In this document: piece by piece, positions 1 through 8,319 of the stretch
How the letters are laid out: each line of letters begins with the position of its first letter
Numbering within the stretch: the first letter of the stretch is position 1
Assembly (NCBI RefSeq): GCF_003148665.1
Contig: NZ_QGGQ01000002.1
Span: forward strand, 124,001 to 188,000
Source of the DNA: Maribacter polysiphoniae
GTDB lineage: Bacteria; Bacteroidota; Bacteroidia; Flavobacteriales; Flavobacteriaceae
DNA: 64,000 nucleotides
Direction of reading: 5' to 3'
Position numbers and translations under genes: made by a program
Notes under the pieces: generated by a model
Database searches by the model: none
Seen by the model: the letters and a program-made list of their open reading frames with translations, nothing else
What the model was told of the DNA's origin: nothing

Positions 1-3
1 ATC

Positions 4-888
4 GTGGTGAACGATACGATTTCATTCCTGGAATACGATGTCATCTTTAACCATGATACCGTAATACTAAACCATACCCCAGTGACCAATCCTATTTACT
101 TTCTCTATTGTGCCGAGGGAAAAATGAACCATAGCTTTGGTTTGAAAGGTATACAAAGGACCCTTAAACAATTTCAAACTGGAATCTTTGCTTGCGATCC
201 AAGTCGGGATACCGCGATGTTCTTCGAAAAAGAACAACGTACACGGTTTTCATATATTTCCGTGGACACCCATGCCAAAGGAATGGTCAAGAACAACATC
301 AACCTACTCCAAACCCAATTATTGGAAACCTTTATGCCCAAAGCGGGTAAGGAGATCTTTGCTTATATAGGCTCTTATAACCTAAAGGTTGCCGAAAAGA
401 TGGAAGAACTACAGGCCATTAAACAAAAGGGTATTGTACGAAGACTTCTGGTAAAGGGTATAGTTCACCTCATGTTGGCCTTGGAAGTACAACAACACAA
501 AGAGGATATTCTAAGTTTGAAGAACAACCGTGGGTCTTTAAGTCAAAATGAGATGGAAACCATAAAGGAATTATCGGACTTTATCCAAAACTATCCCGAA
601 CGGAAATTCAGTTTAAAGGGATTGGCAAAAAAAGCGGGTACCTCCCCAGCTAAATTACAAGAAGGTTTTAAACTACTCCATAACCGTACCGTATCTGATT
701 ATATCAGGCATGTACGTATTGAAACCGCTGAAAATCTAATCCGTACAACCGATATGAACATTTCCGAAATTGTTTATACCATAGGTTTGACCAGTAGGAG
801 TTATTTCTCAAAGATTTTTAAGGAGAAGTACAATTGCAGCCCTAAATACTATCAAGACCATCAGGATGGGATTACCCTATCGGCTTAA
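4..888 (+). CDS. AraC-family transcriptional regulator
   Basis: This is a DNA-binding transcription factor of the AraC/XylS family. The last 100 residues or so (about 185-290) hold the two helix-turn-helix motifs: a first one around LKGLAKKAGTSPAKLQ and a second around ISEIVYTIGLTSRSYFSKIF, followed by the usual KEKYNCSPKYY ending. The N-terminal 180 residues would be the sensing or dimerisation part but I recognise no named domain there. Two GTG codons lie at 4 and 7. No in-frame stop is visible upstream because the window begins three bases earlier, so the true start may lie outside. A strong terminator follows the stop. Its targets cannot be told from context; the downstream gene is convergent dps. 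Confidence 0.85.
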   Translation: MVNDTISFLEYDVIFNHDTVILNHTPVTNPIYFLYCAEGKMNHSFGLKGIQRTLKQFQTGIFACDPSRDTAMFFEKEQRTRFSYISVDTHAKGMVKNNINLLQTQLLETFMPKAGKEIFAYIGSYNLKVAEKMEELQAIKQKGIVRRLLVKGIVHLMLALEVQQHKEDILSLKNNRGSLSQNEMETIKELSDFIQNYPERKFSLKGLAKKAGTSPAKLQEGFKLLHNRTVSDYIRHVRIETAENLIRTTDMNISEIVYTIGLTSRSYFSKIFKEKYNCSPKYYQDHQDGITLSA

Positions 889-912
889 AACCATCAATAC
901 GCAACAATACCA

Positions 913-938
913 AATCCGCCTTTTAGGCGGATTTTTTT
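913..938 (+). terminator. Intrinsic terminator after the AraC gene
   Basis: An 8-bp perfect stem (AATCCGCC / GGCGGATT) with a 5-nt loop is followed directly by a run of T. It lies 24 bp after the AraC stop codon. Confidence 0.85.
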
Positions 939-1093
939 ATACCCCAAACCAAGGTATACCCCTAAAATAGTTGATATTGAAAAATGGACCACAGTCCATG
1001 AAAACACCATTCTTATGCAAGGACCAATCCATGGTGATGCCGCGTTCAAATGAAATCCTTTGAGGTCCCGTGTCGGATACCTTATGCCATAAA

Positions 1094-1129
1094 ACAGCAA
1101 CAGCAAGGAAAATCCCTTGCTGTTGCTGT
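1094..1129 (-). terminator. Intrinsic terminator after dps
   Basis: A 15-bp perfect stem (1094-1108 pairing with 1115-1129) with a 6-nt loop. On the minus strand it is followed by TTTT, so it fits the end of the dps transcript. Confidence 0.85.
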
Positions 1130-1151
1130 ACTACTTAGTGATGTTCTTAGA

Positions 1152-1643
1152 CTATGAGAATGTTTTTAATGAGGAGCGCAGCATCCAAGCCATTTGTTCG
1201 TGCATTTGCATTATTGCCGTAATAAAATCGGCAGTACCCTCATCATTATGTGCTTCTGCATTTTCACCGATACTCTCCCTTATAAACTGGATCATCGTAT
1301 TGTGGTCTTCCAATAAAACCTCCATAAAACTAGCACTATCATTTGTTCCAGGCCCATTTTCCTTTAGTCCTGACAGTTCCAAAAATTGTTGCATACTCCC
1401 AGGGGCATAAAAGCCCAACATTCGAATACGTTCAGCAACCTCATCAATCGTTTTTTCCAATTTGCCATATTCCTCTTCAAAAAAGACATGTTTACTGTGA
1501 AAATCCAATCCCTCAACATTCCAGTGGGCGTTTCTGTACTTTGTATACATAATGAACTCATCTGAAAGTAGCTGTTTGAGCATCTTAACGACGGCTTTCC
1601 TATTATCTTTTTTTATGCCAATGGCGGTTTCTGTACTTTCCAT
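1152..1643 (-). CDS. dps: Dps-family ferritin-like DNA-protection protein
   Basis: Dps proteins form 12-subunit cages that oxidise and store iron and bind DNA, protecting cells in starvation and peroxide stress. The 163-residue length is typical. The ferroxidase signature is visible around residues 39-65: AHWNVEGLDFHSKHVFFEEE, with the inter-subunit His, Asp and Glu ligands, followed by the conserved ERIRMLG helix. The start at 1643 is supported by a minus-strand TATATTTG box at 1677-1670, about 27 bp upstream. It is a monocistronic gene, convergent with the AraC gene and closed by a strong terminator. I see no CRP/FNR-type palindrome of the sort found in the stress island further on. Confidence 0.93.
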   Translation of the reverse strand: MESTETAIGIKKDNRKAVVKMLKQLLSDEFIMYTKYRNAHWNVEGLDFHSKHVFFEEEYGKLEKTIDEVAERIRMLGFYAPGSMQQFLELSGLKENGPGTNDSASFMEVLLEDHNTMIQFIRESIGENAEAHNDEGTADFITAIMQMHEQMAWMLRSSLKTFS

Positions 1644-1669
1644 ATATTTTGTTTTTTTAAGTTTATACC

Positions 1670-1677
1670 CAAATATA
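1670..1677 (-). promoter_or_regulatory. Bacteroidota -7 box for dps
   Basis: The minus strand reads TATATTTG, a full match to TAnnTTTG. No good TTG -33 element is seen at the normal distance. Confidence 0.5.
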
Positions 1678-1887
1678 AGGGCACCTACCTGATTCGCTTG
1701 ACGCTAAAAATCAAATAATTGCCCCTAACAAAACCCATCCCCGCCCAGATGGATCCATGGCCGGTCGATGAATACCATAAGGGATTCCATAATTTGAATA
1801 GGGGCCACAACCACGCTGTTCGATTGCGTTAAAATTCGAATGTATTGGGATACCGAAGATTTACTGGGCACAATACATTTGTACTAT

Positions 1888-1960
1888 AAGTATATGACAA
1901 TGATCCTCTTGGGGAAGAGGTTCAAACAAGTTAAAAGGGACGCGTGGGGCGTCCCTTTTT
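1888..1960 (+). ncRNA. Candidate small RNA of about 73 nt
   Basis: A TACATTTG box (1874-1881, matching TAnnTTTG) is followed by two hairpins and a T run, with no open frame of note. The first hairpin is CCTCTT-GGGG-AAGAGG at 1905-1920. The second is a perfect 11-bp stem, 1933-1943 pairing with 1949-1959, ending in TTTTT and so looking like an intrinsic terminator. The nearest upstream gene (dps) is on the other strand, so the terminator has no obvious protein gene to end. The start at about 1888 is inferred from the box position. No -33 TTG lies at the ideal spacing (the nearest is 26 bp upstream of the box). Confidence 0.4.
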
Positions 1961-2037
1961 GATTCTACCCAACATTTACAATGCTACCCCATAGGGATAG
2001 AACAACCTAAATAAAAAGGTCTACCCCAGCCCCCTGA

Positions 2038-2226
2038 GGTTATTGGTATGATTGTCAAGATCCCAATGGAAAAGTCAAATCACATAAGCTTCCCGATCTC
2101 GGGATTACTTACCCCGTTAATCAATCGAAGTCTTGTATTCAATACTATTTTAAAAACCAGGAGCAGCCTAAAAACAGAAAATATAAAACATGTAAAAAAA
2201 TTGATTTTATGACGAAACTTCAATAA
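2038..2226 (+). pseudogene. Startless protein-like frame, possible gene remnant
   Basis: A frame of 62 codons opens after a TGA at 2035-2037 and ends with TAA at 2224-2226. Its product looks protein-like (for example YDCQDPNGKVKSHKLPDLGI near the beginning, with three cysteines) but it has no start codon near its beginning and none of the flanking frames joins it cleanly. I do not recognise a family. It may be the C-terminal remnant of a decayed gene, or chance. Confidence 0.2.
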
Positions 2227-2228
2227 AA

Positions 2229-2236
2229 TATCTTTG
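2229..2236 (+). promoter_or_regulatory. -7 box for the PUL regulator gene
   Basis: TATCTTTG fits TAnnTTTG exactly and lies 38 bp before the ATG at 2275. A TTG at 2201-2203 is 25 bp upstream, slightly long for a -33 element. Confidence 0.5.
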
Positions 2237-2274
2237 ACTTATCTTTAACCTAAAAGTGGTAAATAAGTAAAAAA

Positions 2275-5031
2275 ATGAAATTGATTTTTGTCCTTCTTCT
2301 TACTTTACTAACAACACCCTTACGGTTATGTGGACAAAATCTATTGCCACCAATTCACAATTATAAAATCTTTGAATATCAGGCCGACAGTAAGAATTGG
2401 GGGTTATCGACCAATAGTGCGGGCGAATTATTTGTGGCAAACAATAGTGGCCTACTCCATTTCAATGGTGAAAAATGGCAACTCTACAAACTCCCCAACA
2501 ATACAACGATCCGTTCAGTGGCCGAGATTAACGGAAAGATCTTTACAGGTTCGTATGAGGAGTTTGGTTATTGGGTTAAGAACAAATATGGTGTTTTAGA
2601 ATACACCTCATTAACCCATTTAATCAAAAACCATGTGTTTACGAGTGAGGAATTCTGGCAAATTTTACCCTATGGTGATGCTGTTCTATTTAGATCGTTC
2701 AATGGAATTTATGTTTTTAAAGATGATAAAATCGAGGTTATTGACCCTTCTTTCGTAGTAACCTTCATTACCGTATATAAAGATAGGGTTTTGGTCGCCG
2801 GAGGGCATAACAGGCTTTACGAACTCATTAATGATGACCTGGAACCCTTGGAAGAACACGAGCTTTTTTCGAACAAGATCATTATCGCCATGGCTGAAAT
2901 TGAAGAAGGCCTTCTTATTGGTACAAAACGCAACGGTTGTTTTATAGTAAGTGATGAAAAGATAATGCCCTTTGAAACAGGTATTAATTCACAATTAAAG
3001 CAATTTCAACTCAACCAAATTTTACCGCTTACAGAAAACATAATCGCTTTTGGCACTATAAAGAATGGTATTTACCTCTATAATAAGGATAAAAAAAGCA
3101 GCCAGAAGGTAAACCGTCAAGTGGGGTTGCAAAACAATACGGTGCTATCGATGACAACCTATAAAGACCAATTATGGGTAGGATTGGATAATGGCATTGA
3201 TAGGATTCAACTAAACTATCCTTTAACGTTCTATACGGATTATATGGGTGCCGTTGGCACCGTTTATGATCTGGCAGTTTATAAGGATGTTCTTTATATG
3301 GCCAGTAATACGGGTATCTATTATTTTAAGGATGATGTTTTACAATTTGTAGAAGGTTCGCAGGGACATGTTTGGGATTTGAATGTTACCCATGGGGACC
3401 TTTTCTGTGGCCACAACACGGGTACGTTTAGGGTAAACGAAAGTAGTTTTGAGAAAATCTCGAATATTTCCGGTGGGTACCAGATTGTCAAGGTACCCGA
3501 ATCCAATTCCTCTTTTATCCAGGGTACCTATATTGGATTGGCCAAATATGAAAAGGATGGTCCCGATAATTGGATAGTTACACCAATTGCCGGAATAAAC
3601 AAACCTGCTAAATATCTTTGTTTCGAAGATTCCCATACGCTCTGGGTCGCTCACCCCTATAAAGGACTATACCGGATAACCCTGAATGATACGTATGACG
3701 AAGTCATTGAGAAGGTTGAATTCACTGCTGATGACATACCAACCAACTACAACGTCAAGGTCTACAATATTAGAAATCAGATAGCCCTTGATATTGAAGG
3801 GGTTTGGCACAGGTATGACCCTATTTTAAAAAAAATCGAACTGTTTGAAGAGTTTCAAGGGTATAACCATAAAAATCTGGTATATCACGACGATGGATCT
3901 TTTTGGTTTATTGATAATGAAGGCCCCAAAAAGGTTCTCTTCTCCGATTTAAAAGAGGTCAATTATATATTGGATGATATGTTGTTGCAGAAACGATTGA
4001 CCCCTGAGGCGGAAAATGTAATCAAGTTAAATGATTCCATATACTGTTTTACATTAAACGATGGTTTTGGGAAGCTCAACATATCCGAATTCCGTAATAA
4101 GTTTGAAAACTATGAATTACAAAAACCCCAACTTGTCTCTTTTGAAGATAAAGGGGGCATATATCCCCTGGATAGTGAAAAGTTAAAAATACCAAATAAC
4201 CTTTCACAGGATATAAGAATAAACTTTGCCTCACCGGCCTTACGGGATGCCAAGTATTATTATAACCTAAAAGGACCTTTGGCACAAACCGCTTATATTG
4301 ATCATGGGGATATCCATTTTCAAAATCTTCCTTTTGGCACGTATGCGTTGAACCTTTTCAGCGTAGGTATCGATAATGAACGCTCAGAGGCCAATACCAT
4401 ACAATTTGAAATAGCGCCTCCATGGTATTTATCCAAAGTAAGCATCGCTCTTTATTTTCTGGCTATAATAGGAATCATATTCCTAAGAAGAAGGTATAAC
4501 AGGTCAAAAATGGAAAAAAGGCATTTAGCGTTAAAAACCAAGTTTCTTAAGGACCAAGAGGAGAGAATGGCCAAAATGGAAAAAGAAAAATTAGAAAAAG
4601 AAATCAAGAAAAAACAGAAAGAGCTGGCCCGGATTACAATGAACATGGCGGAAAAGAACAAGGTGATTCTTGAATTAAAAGAAATGTTACTGGTAAACAG
4701 GAGCCAGTTCCCGAATCAAAAGCGTTATGGTGCATTCATAAAAAAATTGGACAATTCGATCAAGGACGATGACGATTGGAAACATTTTGAAGTCAACTTC
4801 AAGGAACTCCATGAAGACTTTTTTGAAAACCTCTTAAAGATGTATCCCAAACTAACGCCAAAAGACCTTAAGCTATGTGCTTATTTAAAAATGAACCTTA
4901 CATCAAAAGAGATTGCACCACTTATGGCAATTTCGAATAGAGGTGTTGAAATACATCGATATCGCCTTAGGAAAAAGTTAGGAATCGACAGTTCCCAGAA
5001 CCTTTCCAACTTCTTAATCAAGTTTAATTGA
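2275..5031 (+). CDS. Membrane-spanning propeller / Y_Y_Y / LuxR-HTH regulator of the PUL
   Basis: This looks like a one-component glycan sensor. A signal peptide (about 1-20, ending CGQN) is followed by a long stretch of propeller-like repeats (about 30-600, with recurring motifs such as LWVGLDNGID). A Y_Y_Y-type beta domain follows at about 640-715, then one transmembrane helix near 720-742. A charged coiled coil (about 745-810) leads to a C-terminal LuxR-type HTH at about 860-905 (LTPKDLKLCAYLKMNLTSKE). There is no histidine kinase or receiver domain, unlike classic hybrid two-component PUL regulators. The order implies that a periplasmic ligand signal passes straight to a DNA-binding domain in the cytoplasm. 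It lies immediately upstream of susC on the same strand, so control of that locus is the natural inference. Confidence 0.85.
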   Translation: MKLIFVLLLTLLTTPLRLCGQNLLPPIHNYKIFEYQADSKNWGLSTNSAGELFVANNSGLLHFNGEKWQLYKLPNNTTIRSVAEINGKIFTGSYEEFGYWVKNKYGVLEYTSLTHLIKNHVFTSEEFWQILPYGDAVLFRSFNGIYVFKDDKIEVIDPSFVVTFITVYKDRVLVAGGHNRLYELINDDLEPLEEHELFSNKIIIAMAEIEEGLLIGTKRNGCFIVSDEKIMPFETGINSQLKQFQLNQILPLTENIIAFGTIKNGIYLYNKDKKSSQKVNRQVGLQNNTVLSMTTYKDQLWVGLDNGIDRIQLNYPLTFYTDYMGAVGTVYDLAVYKDVLYMASNTGIYYFKDDVLQFVEGSQGHVWDLNVTHGDLFCGHNTGTFRVNESSFEKISNISGGYQIVKVPESNSSFIQGTYIGLAKYEKDGPDNWIVTPIAGINKPAKYLCFEDSHTLWVAHPYKGLYRITLNDTYDEVIEKVEFTADDIPTNYNVKVYNIRNQIALDIEGVWHRYDPILKKIELFEEFQGYNHKNLVYHDDGSFWFIDNEGPKKVLFSDLKEVNYILDDMLLQKRLTPEAENVIKLNDSIYCFTLNDGFGKLNISEFRNKFENYELQKPQLVSFEDKGGIYPLDSEKLKIPNNLSQDIRINFASPALRDAKYYYNLKGPLAQTAYIDHGDIHFQNLPFGTYALNLFSVGIDNERSEANTIQFEIAPPWYLSKVSIALYFLAIIGIIFLRRRYNRSKMEKRHLALKTKFLKDQEERMAKMEKEKLEKEIKKKQKELARITMNMAEKNKVILELKEMLLVNRSQFPNQKRYGAFIKKLDNSIKDDDDWKHFEVNFKELHEDFFENLLKMYPKLTPKDLKLCAYLKMNLTSKEIAPLMAISNRGVEIHRYRLRKKLGIDSSQNLSNFLIKFN

Positions 5032-5265
5032 CTTTATTTATGGGATTTTCAGTAATGGCCCATATTACCCACTACATCATTACTACATCAATATGTTAAA
5101 AATTAATATGGAATTAACACATCCACTACTGCAAACATCCTTATTATAGGGCATCTGGGGGAATAAATAAATGATGTATTTTTTATGTACCCTGTTAAGT
5201 TCCTTGACCACTACCTAATTAGTAATTTGGTAAAAACTTAAACTAATAATTAAACATTATTCAAA

Positions 5266-8200
5266 ATGAGAAATACATTATTAGCAATACTGCTTTTTTT
5301 GTTTCAAATAGCAATTTACGCACAGGATGGTGTTATGGTACAGGGTACAGTTACCGATTCCGCGGGGCAACCCTTGCCTGGTGCCAGTGTTGTGGTTCAG
5401 GGAACTACTACAGGAACACAAACTGATTTTGATGGTAATTTCACCCTGGACAACGTTCCATCCGATGGCATTCTATCCATCAGTTATCTAGGATTTGTCA
5501 CCCAAGAGATAGGGGTTGATGGCAGTAGTACAATTTCAATCGCTTTGTCAGAGGATGCCCAAGCATTGGATGAAGTGGTCGTAGTGGGGTATGGAACCCA
5601 GAAAAAATCGGACCTGACCAGTTCTATAGTATCTGTTGACACAGAGAGTATGGAGAAAGTTCCAACTGGACAATTGATGCAAGCGGTCCAAGGTAAAGCT
5701 GCGGGTGTTCAGATAAGTAGCCAAGGTTCCCCAGGGGAATCCCCGGAAATCATTATTAGGGGTGTAAACTCCGTTTATGGGGATTCCAATCCATTATTTG
5801 TCGTAGATGGGGTGTTCTTTGACAGTATTGATTTCTTGAACGCTAGTGAGATAGAGAGTTTGTCCATTTTAAAAGACGCCTCTGCAGCGGCCATTTATGG
5901 TGTTGAGGCATCAAATGGGGTCATCTTGATCACCACGAAGGGGGGCAAGTTCAATAGAAACGCAAGTATTTCCTATACAGGTTATACAGGGGTTCAAACC
6001 GCGCAGAATGTACTTCAAATGGCGAACTCGGAACAGTTTGTGAATTTTGCATTGGAATCGGGGTCCGACTCCGAGATTGCCAGTGTAAACAGTGCTATGC
6101 AGCGATTCGGACGTAGTAGGATCAACCCTAATGTACCCAACGTCAATACAGATTGGTATGATGAGGTTTTAAGAAAGGCAATGACCCAGAACCATGATAT
6201 CTCGATTAACGGGGGCTCAGAGAACATTGCTTATTCCGTTGGGGGTAATTTCTTTTACCAAGATGGTATCCTTGATATGAACAATAGCTATGAACGTTTT
6301 AATCTAAGGACTAAATTGGACATTAAGGCCAATGATTGGCTCAAAGTTGGTGGTAGTATCGTTTATAGCAATGCCACTAAATATGATGATGAGGCCTCGG
6401 CATGGCAGCTCGCCTATTTTGCCGTACCCATTTTACCGGTTTATGATTATTTATATACCGAGGCTGATCCCCTTCCCTACTCCGACGCCAAGGAAATTGG
6501 ATATAGGGGTAGTCAAAACCCTTTCCCTCTTATGGACAATTCCGATCTTAATAGTAAGATTCGTAGGACCGTAGCGAATTTCTATGCCGATTTTCAGCTT
6601 ATCCCCGAGCAATTGAACTTTAAGACCAGTTTATCCTATAATCATGCGGGTACCACAGGCCGATCAGTAAAACTACCTTATTATGTCACCGATGATTACC
6701 AAAGAAGTGTTGATGAATCTTCCATAACCAGAAGCCAAGTGACCAATGAGTCCTATGTGTTGGATAATGTTTTAACGTATCAAAATACATTCGACGACCA
6801 TGATCTTACTTTAATGGGCGGTATGTCTTATAGGGACAACTATAATAGTTATTTCGGCACAACCGGTTATTTTGACCCTAGTGGGGCATTTGTTAGGGAT
6901 AAGGAACAGACTTGGTATATTGAGAATACCTCTACGGATAGCCAAACATCCTATGATGGTGGTAGCCAATCGTATTGGTTCTCGTATTTTGGAAGAGCGG
7001 CGTATAAATATAAAAATAAGTATTTGGCCTATGCCACATATAGGGCTGAGGGAACCAATAAATATGATGAAACCTATGTATACCTACCCGCTTTCGGTTT
7101 GGGTTGGGTCCTTTCTGAGGAATCTTTTATGAAGGATGTCAGTTTTATCGATTACTTCAAGTTACGGGGTGGCTGGGGACGCTTGGCCAATGGTTCCGTA
7201 CCTGCCTCTGATGGAGGCGTCGGATCTAGCACTGTACAGACTGTTTTCAATGATCAATACTACACAGGAACACAGTTTGAGACAATCTCCGATAATATTA
7301 GTTGGGAATTTACAGAAGAGACCAATATTGGTATTTCTGCCAAGTTTTTGGATAGTCGTTTGTCTTTGGAAGCGGATTACTTCATCAAGGATACCAAGGA
7401 CATGGTCATTCCCTTGTCTCCCCTTGTCGGGACCGAGGTCAGTTACCAAAACGTGGGTAGCGTTAGGAACAAAGGTATAGAATTGGCTATCGGTTATAAT
7501 GGGAAGATCGGGAAGGACTTTGGCTATTCCATCAATGCGAATTTCAGCAAGCTTGAAAATGAAGTCACCGATTTGTATACACAGCCCTATATAGAAAGAG
7601 GTTCTGCGGAATTCAGGCAAATGATCATCAAAGGGCAACCTATAGATGTTTTTTACGGATATGATATTGAAGGGGTCTACCAGACCCAAGCGGAAATCGA
7701 TGCCGATCCGGTTGCACAATCGGCCATTGCGGGTGGCACCAATATTTCCCCAGGCTACTTTAAGTATAAGGATGTTGACGGCAGCGGCGAATTGGATGCC
7801 GACGATAGGGTTTATCTTGGTGCCCCGGTCCCTGATTATTTTTATGGGGGGAGCATCAATTTAAATTATAAAAATTGGGATTTCTCCACTTCGTTCTACG
7901 GACAAGGCGGCAATGTAATCTTAAACAGGAACAGGGCGGAAGTAATATGGACCACCGGAAGAAATGTCGATGCGGAATTGGCTAAAAATCGTTGGACGGG
8001 TGAAGGATCTACCAATGCGTTCCCTTCCTCTGAGGGCTATAGACAATCTTGGAACCAGAAACTTTCCAACTTCTTTTTACAGGAGGGTGATTTCTTTAGG
8101 ATCCAGAATATACAATTAGCGTATACCCTCAAAAACGATAAATTACCTGAAATCCGTTTTTCACTAACGGCAGATAGACCATTCCTATGGACTAAGGGTT

Positions 8201-8298
8201 ACAATGGATTCAATCCGGAAGTCGGCTTCGATGGTATAGACAGTCAGACCTACCCAATACCTTCTACGTATTCTTTTGGAATGAGCATAAAAATATAA
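5266..8298 (+). CDS. SusC-like TonB-dependent outer-membrane transporter
   Basis: SusC proteins import oligosaccharides through the outer membrane using TonB energy, together with a SusD lid. The 1010-residue protein has a signal peptide (1-20, ending IYAQ). A carboxypeptidase-regulatory-like beta domain follows at about 25-95 (GTVTDSAGQPLPGASVVVQG). The SusC box comes next at about 102-110 (DEVVVVGYG), then the plug (about 115-230, with IIIRGVNSVYGDSNPLFVVD) and a long beta barrel ending in an aromatic-rich strand (YSFGMSIKI). It starts the run of eight PUL genes on the plus strand, with susD 21 bp downstream. The substrate is inferred from the neighbours as beta-1,2-glucan oligosaccharides. 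Confidence 0.95.
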   Translation: MRNTLLAILLFLFQIAIYAQDGVMVQGTVTDSAGQPLPGASVVVQGTTTGTQTDFDGNFTLDNVPSDGILSISYLGFVTQEIGVDGSSTISIALSEDAQALDEVVVVGYGTQKKSDLTSSIVSVDTESMEKVPTGQLMQAVQGKAAGVQISSQGSPGESPEIIIRGVNSVYGDSNPLFVVDGVFFDSIDFLNASEIESLSILKDASAAAIYGVEASNGVILITTKGGKFNRNASISYTGYTGVQTAQNVLQMANSEQFVNFALESGSDSEIASVNSAMQRFGRSRINPNVPNVNTDWYDEVLRKAMTQNHDISINGGSENIAYSVGGNFFYQDGILDMNNSYERFNLRTKLDIKANDWLKVGGSIVYSNATKYDDEASAWQLAYFAVPILPVYDYLYTEADPLPYSDAKEIGYRGSQNPFPLMDNSDLNSKIRRTVANFYADFQLIPEQLNFKTSLSYNHAGTTGRSVKLPYYVTDDYQRSVDESSITRSQVTNESYVLDNVLTYQNTFDDHDLTLMGGMSYRDNYNSYFGTTGYFDPSGAFVRDKEQTWYIENTSTDSQTSYDGGSQSYWFSYFGRAAYKYKNKYLAYATYRAEGTNKYDETYVYLPAFGLGWVLSEESFMKDVSFIDYFKLRGGWGRLANGSVPASDGGVGSSTVQTVFNDQYYTGTQFETISDNISWEFTEETNIGISAKFLDSRLSLEADYFIKDTKDMVIPLSPLVGTEVSYQNVGSVRNKGIELAIGYNGKIGKDFGYSINANFSKLENEVTDLYTQPYIERGSAEFRQMIIKGQPIDVFYGYDIEGVYQTQAEIDADPVAQSAIAGGTNISPGYFKYKDVDGSGELDADDRVYLGAPVPDYFYGGSINLNYKNWDFSTSFYGQGGNVILNRNRAEVIWTTGRNVDAELAKNRWTGEGSTNAFPSSEGYRQSWNQKLSNFFLQEGDFFRIQNIQLAYTLKNDKLPEIRFSLTADRPFLWTKGYNGFNPEVGFDGIDSQTYPIPSTYSFGMSIKI

Positions 8299-8319
8299 TC
8301 ATATAAAAATATCAGACAA

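Larger units (their letters stand above)
1644..2274. other. 631-bp gap between dps and the PUL regulator
   Basis: The gap holds the dps promoter, a candidate small RNA (about 1888-1960), a startless open frame at 2038-2226 and the promoter of the next gene (TATCTTTG at 2229-2236). On the minus strand around 1720-1835 there is another short protein-like stretch without a clear start. I see no complete gene. Confidence 0.6.

Noticed and set aside
894-1106. Minus-strand frame of 70 codons between AraC gene and dps
   Set aside because: It spans two terminators, has no family likeness and no start signal.
7162-7719. Long minus-strand frame of 185 codons inside susC
   Set aside because: It is an antisense shadow of a strongly supported SusC gene; its composition does not look like protein.
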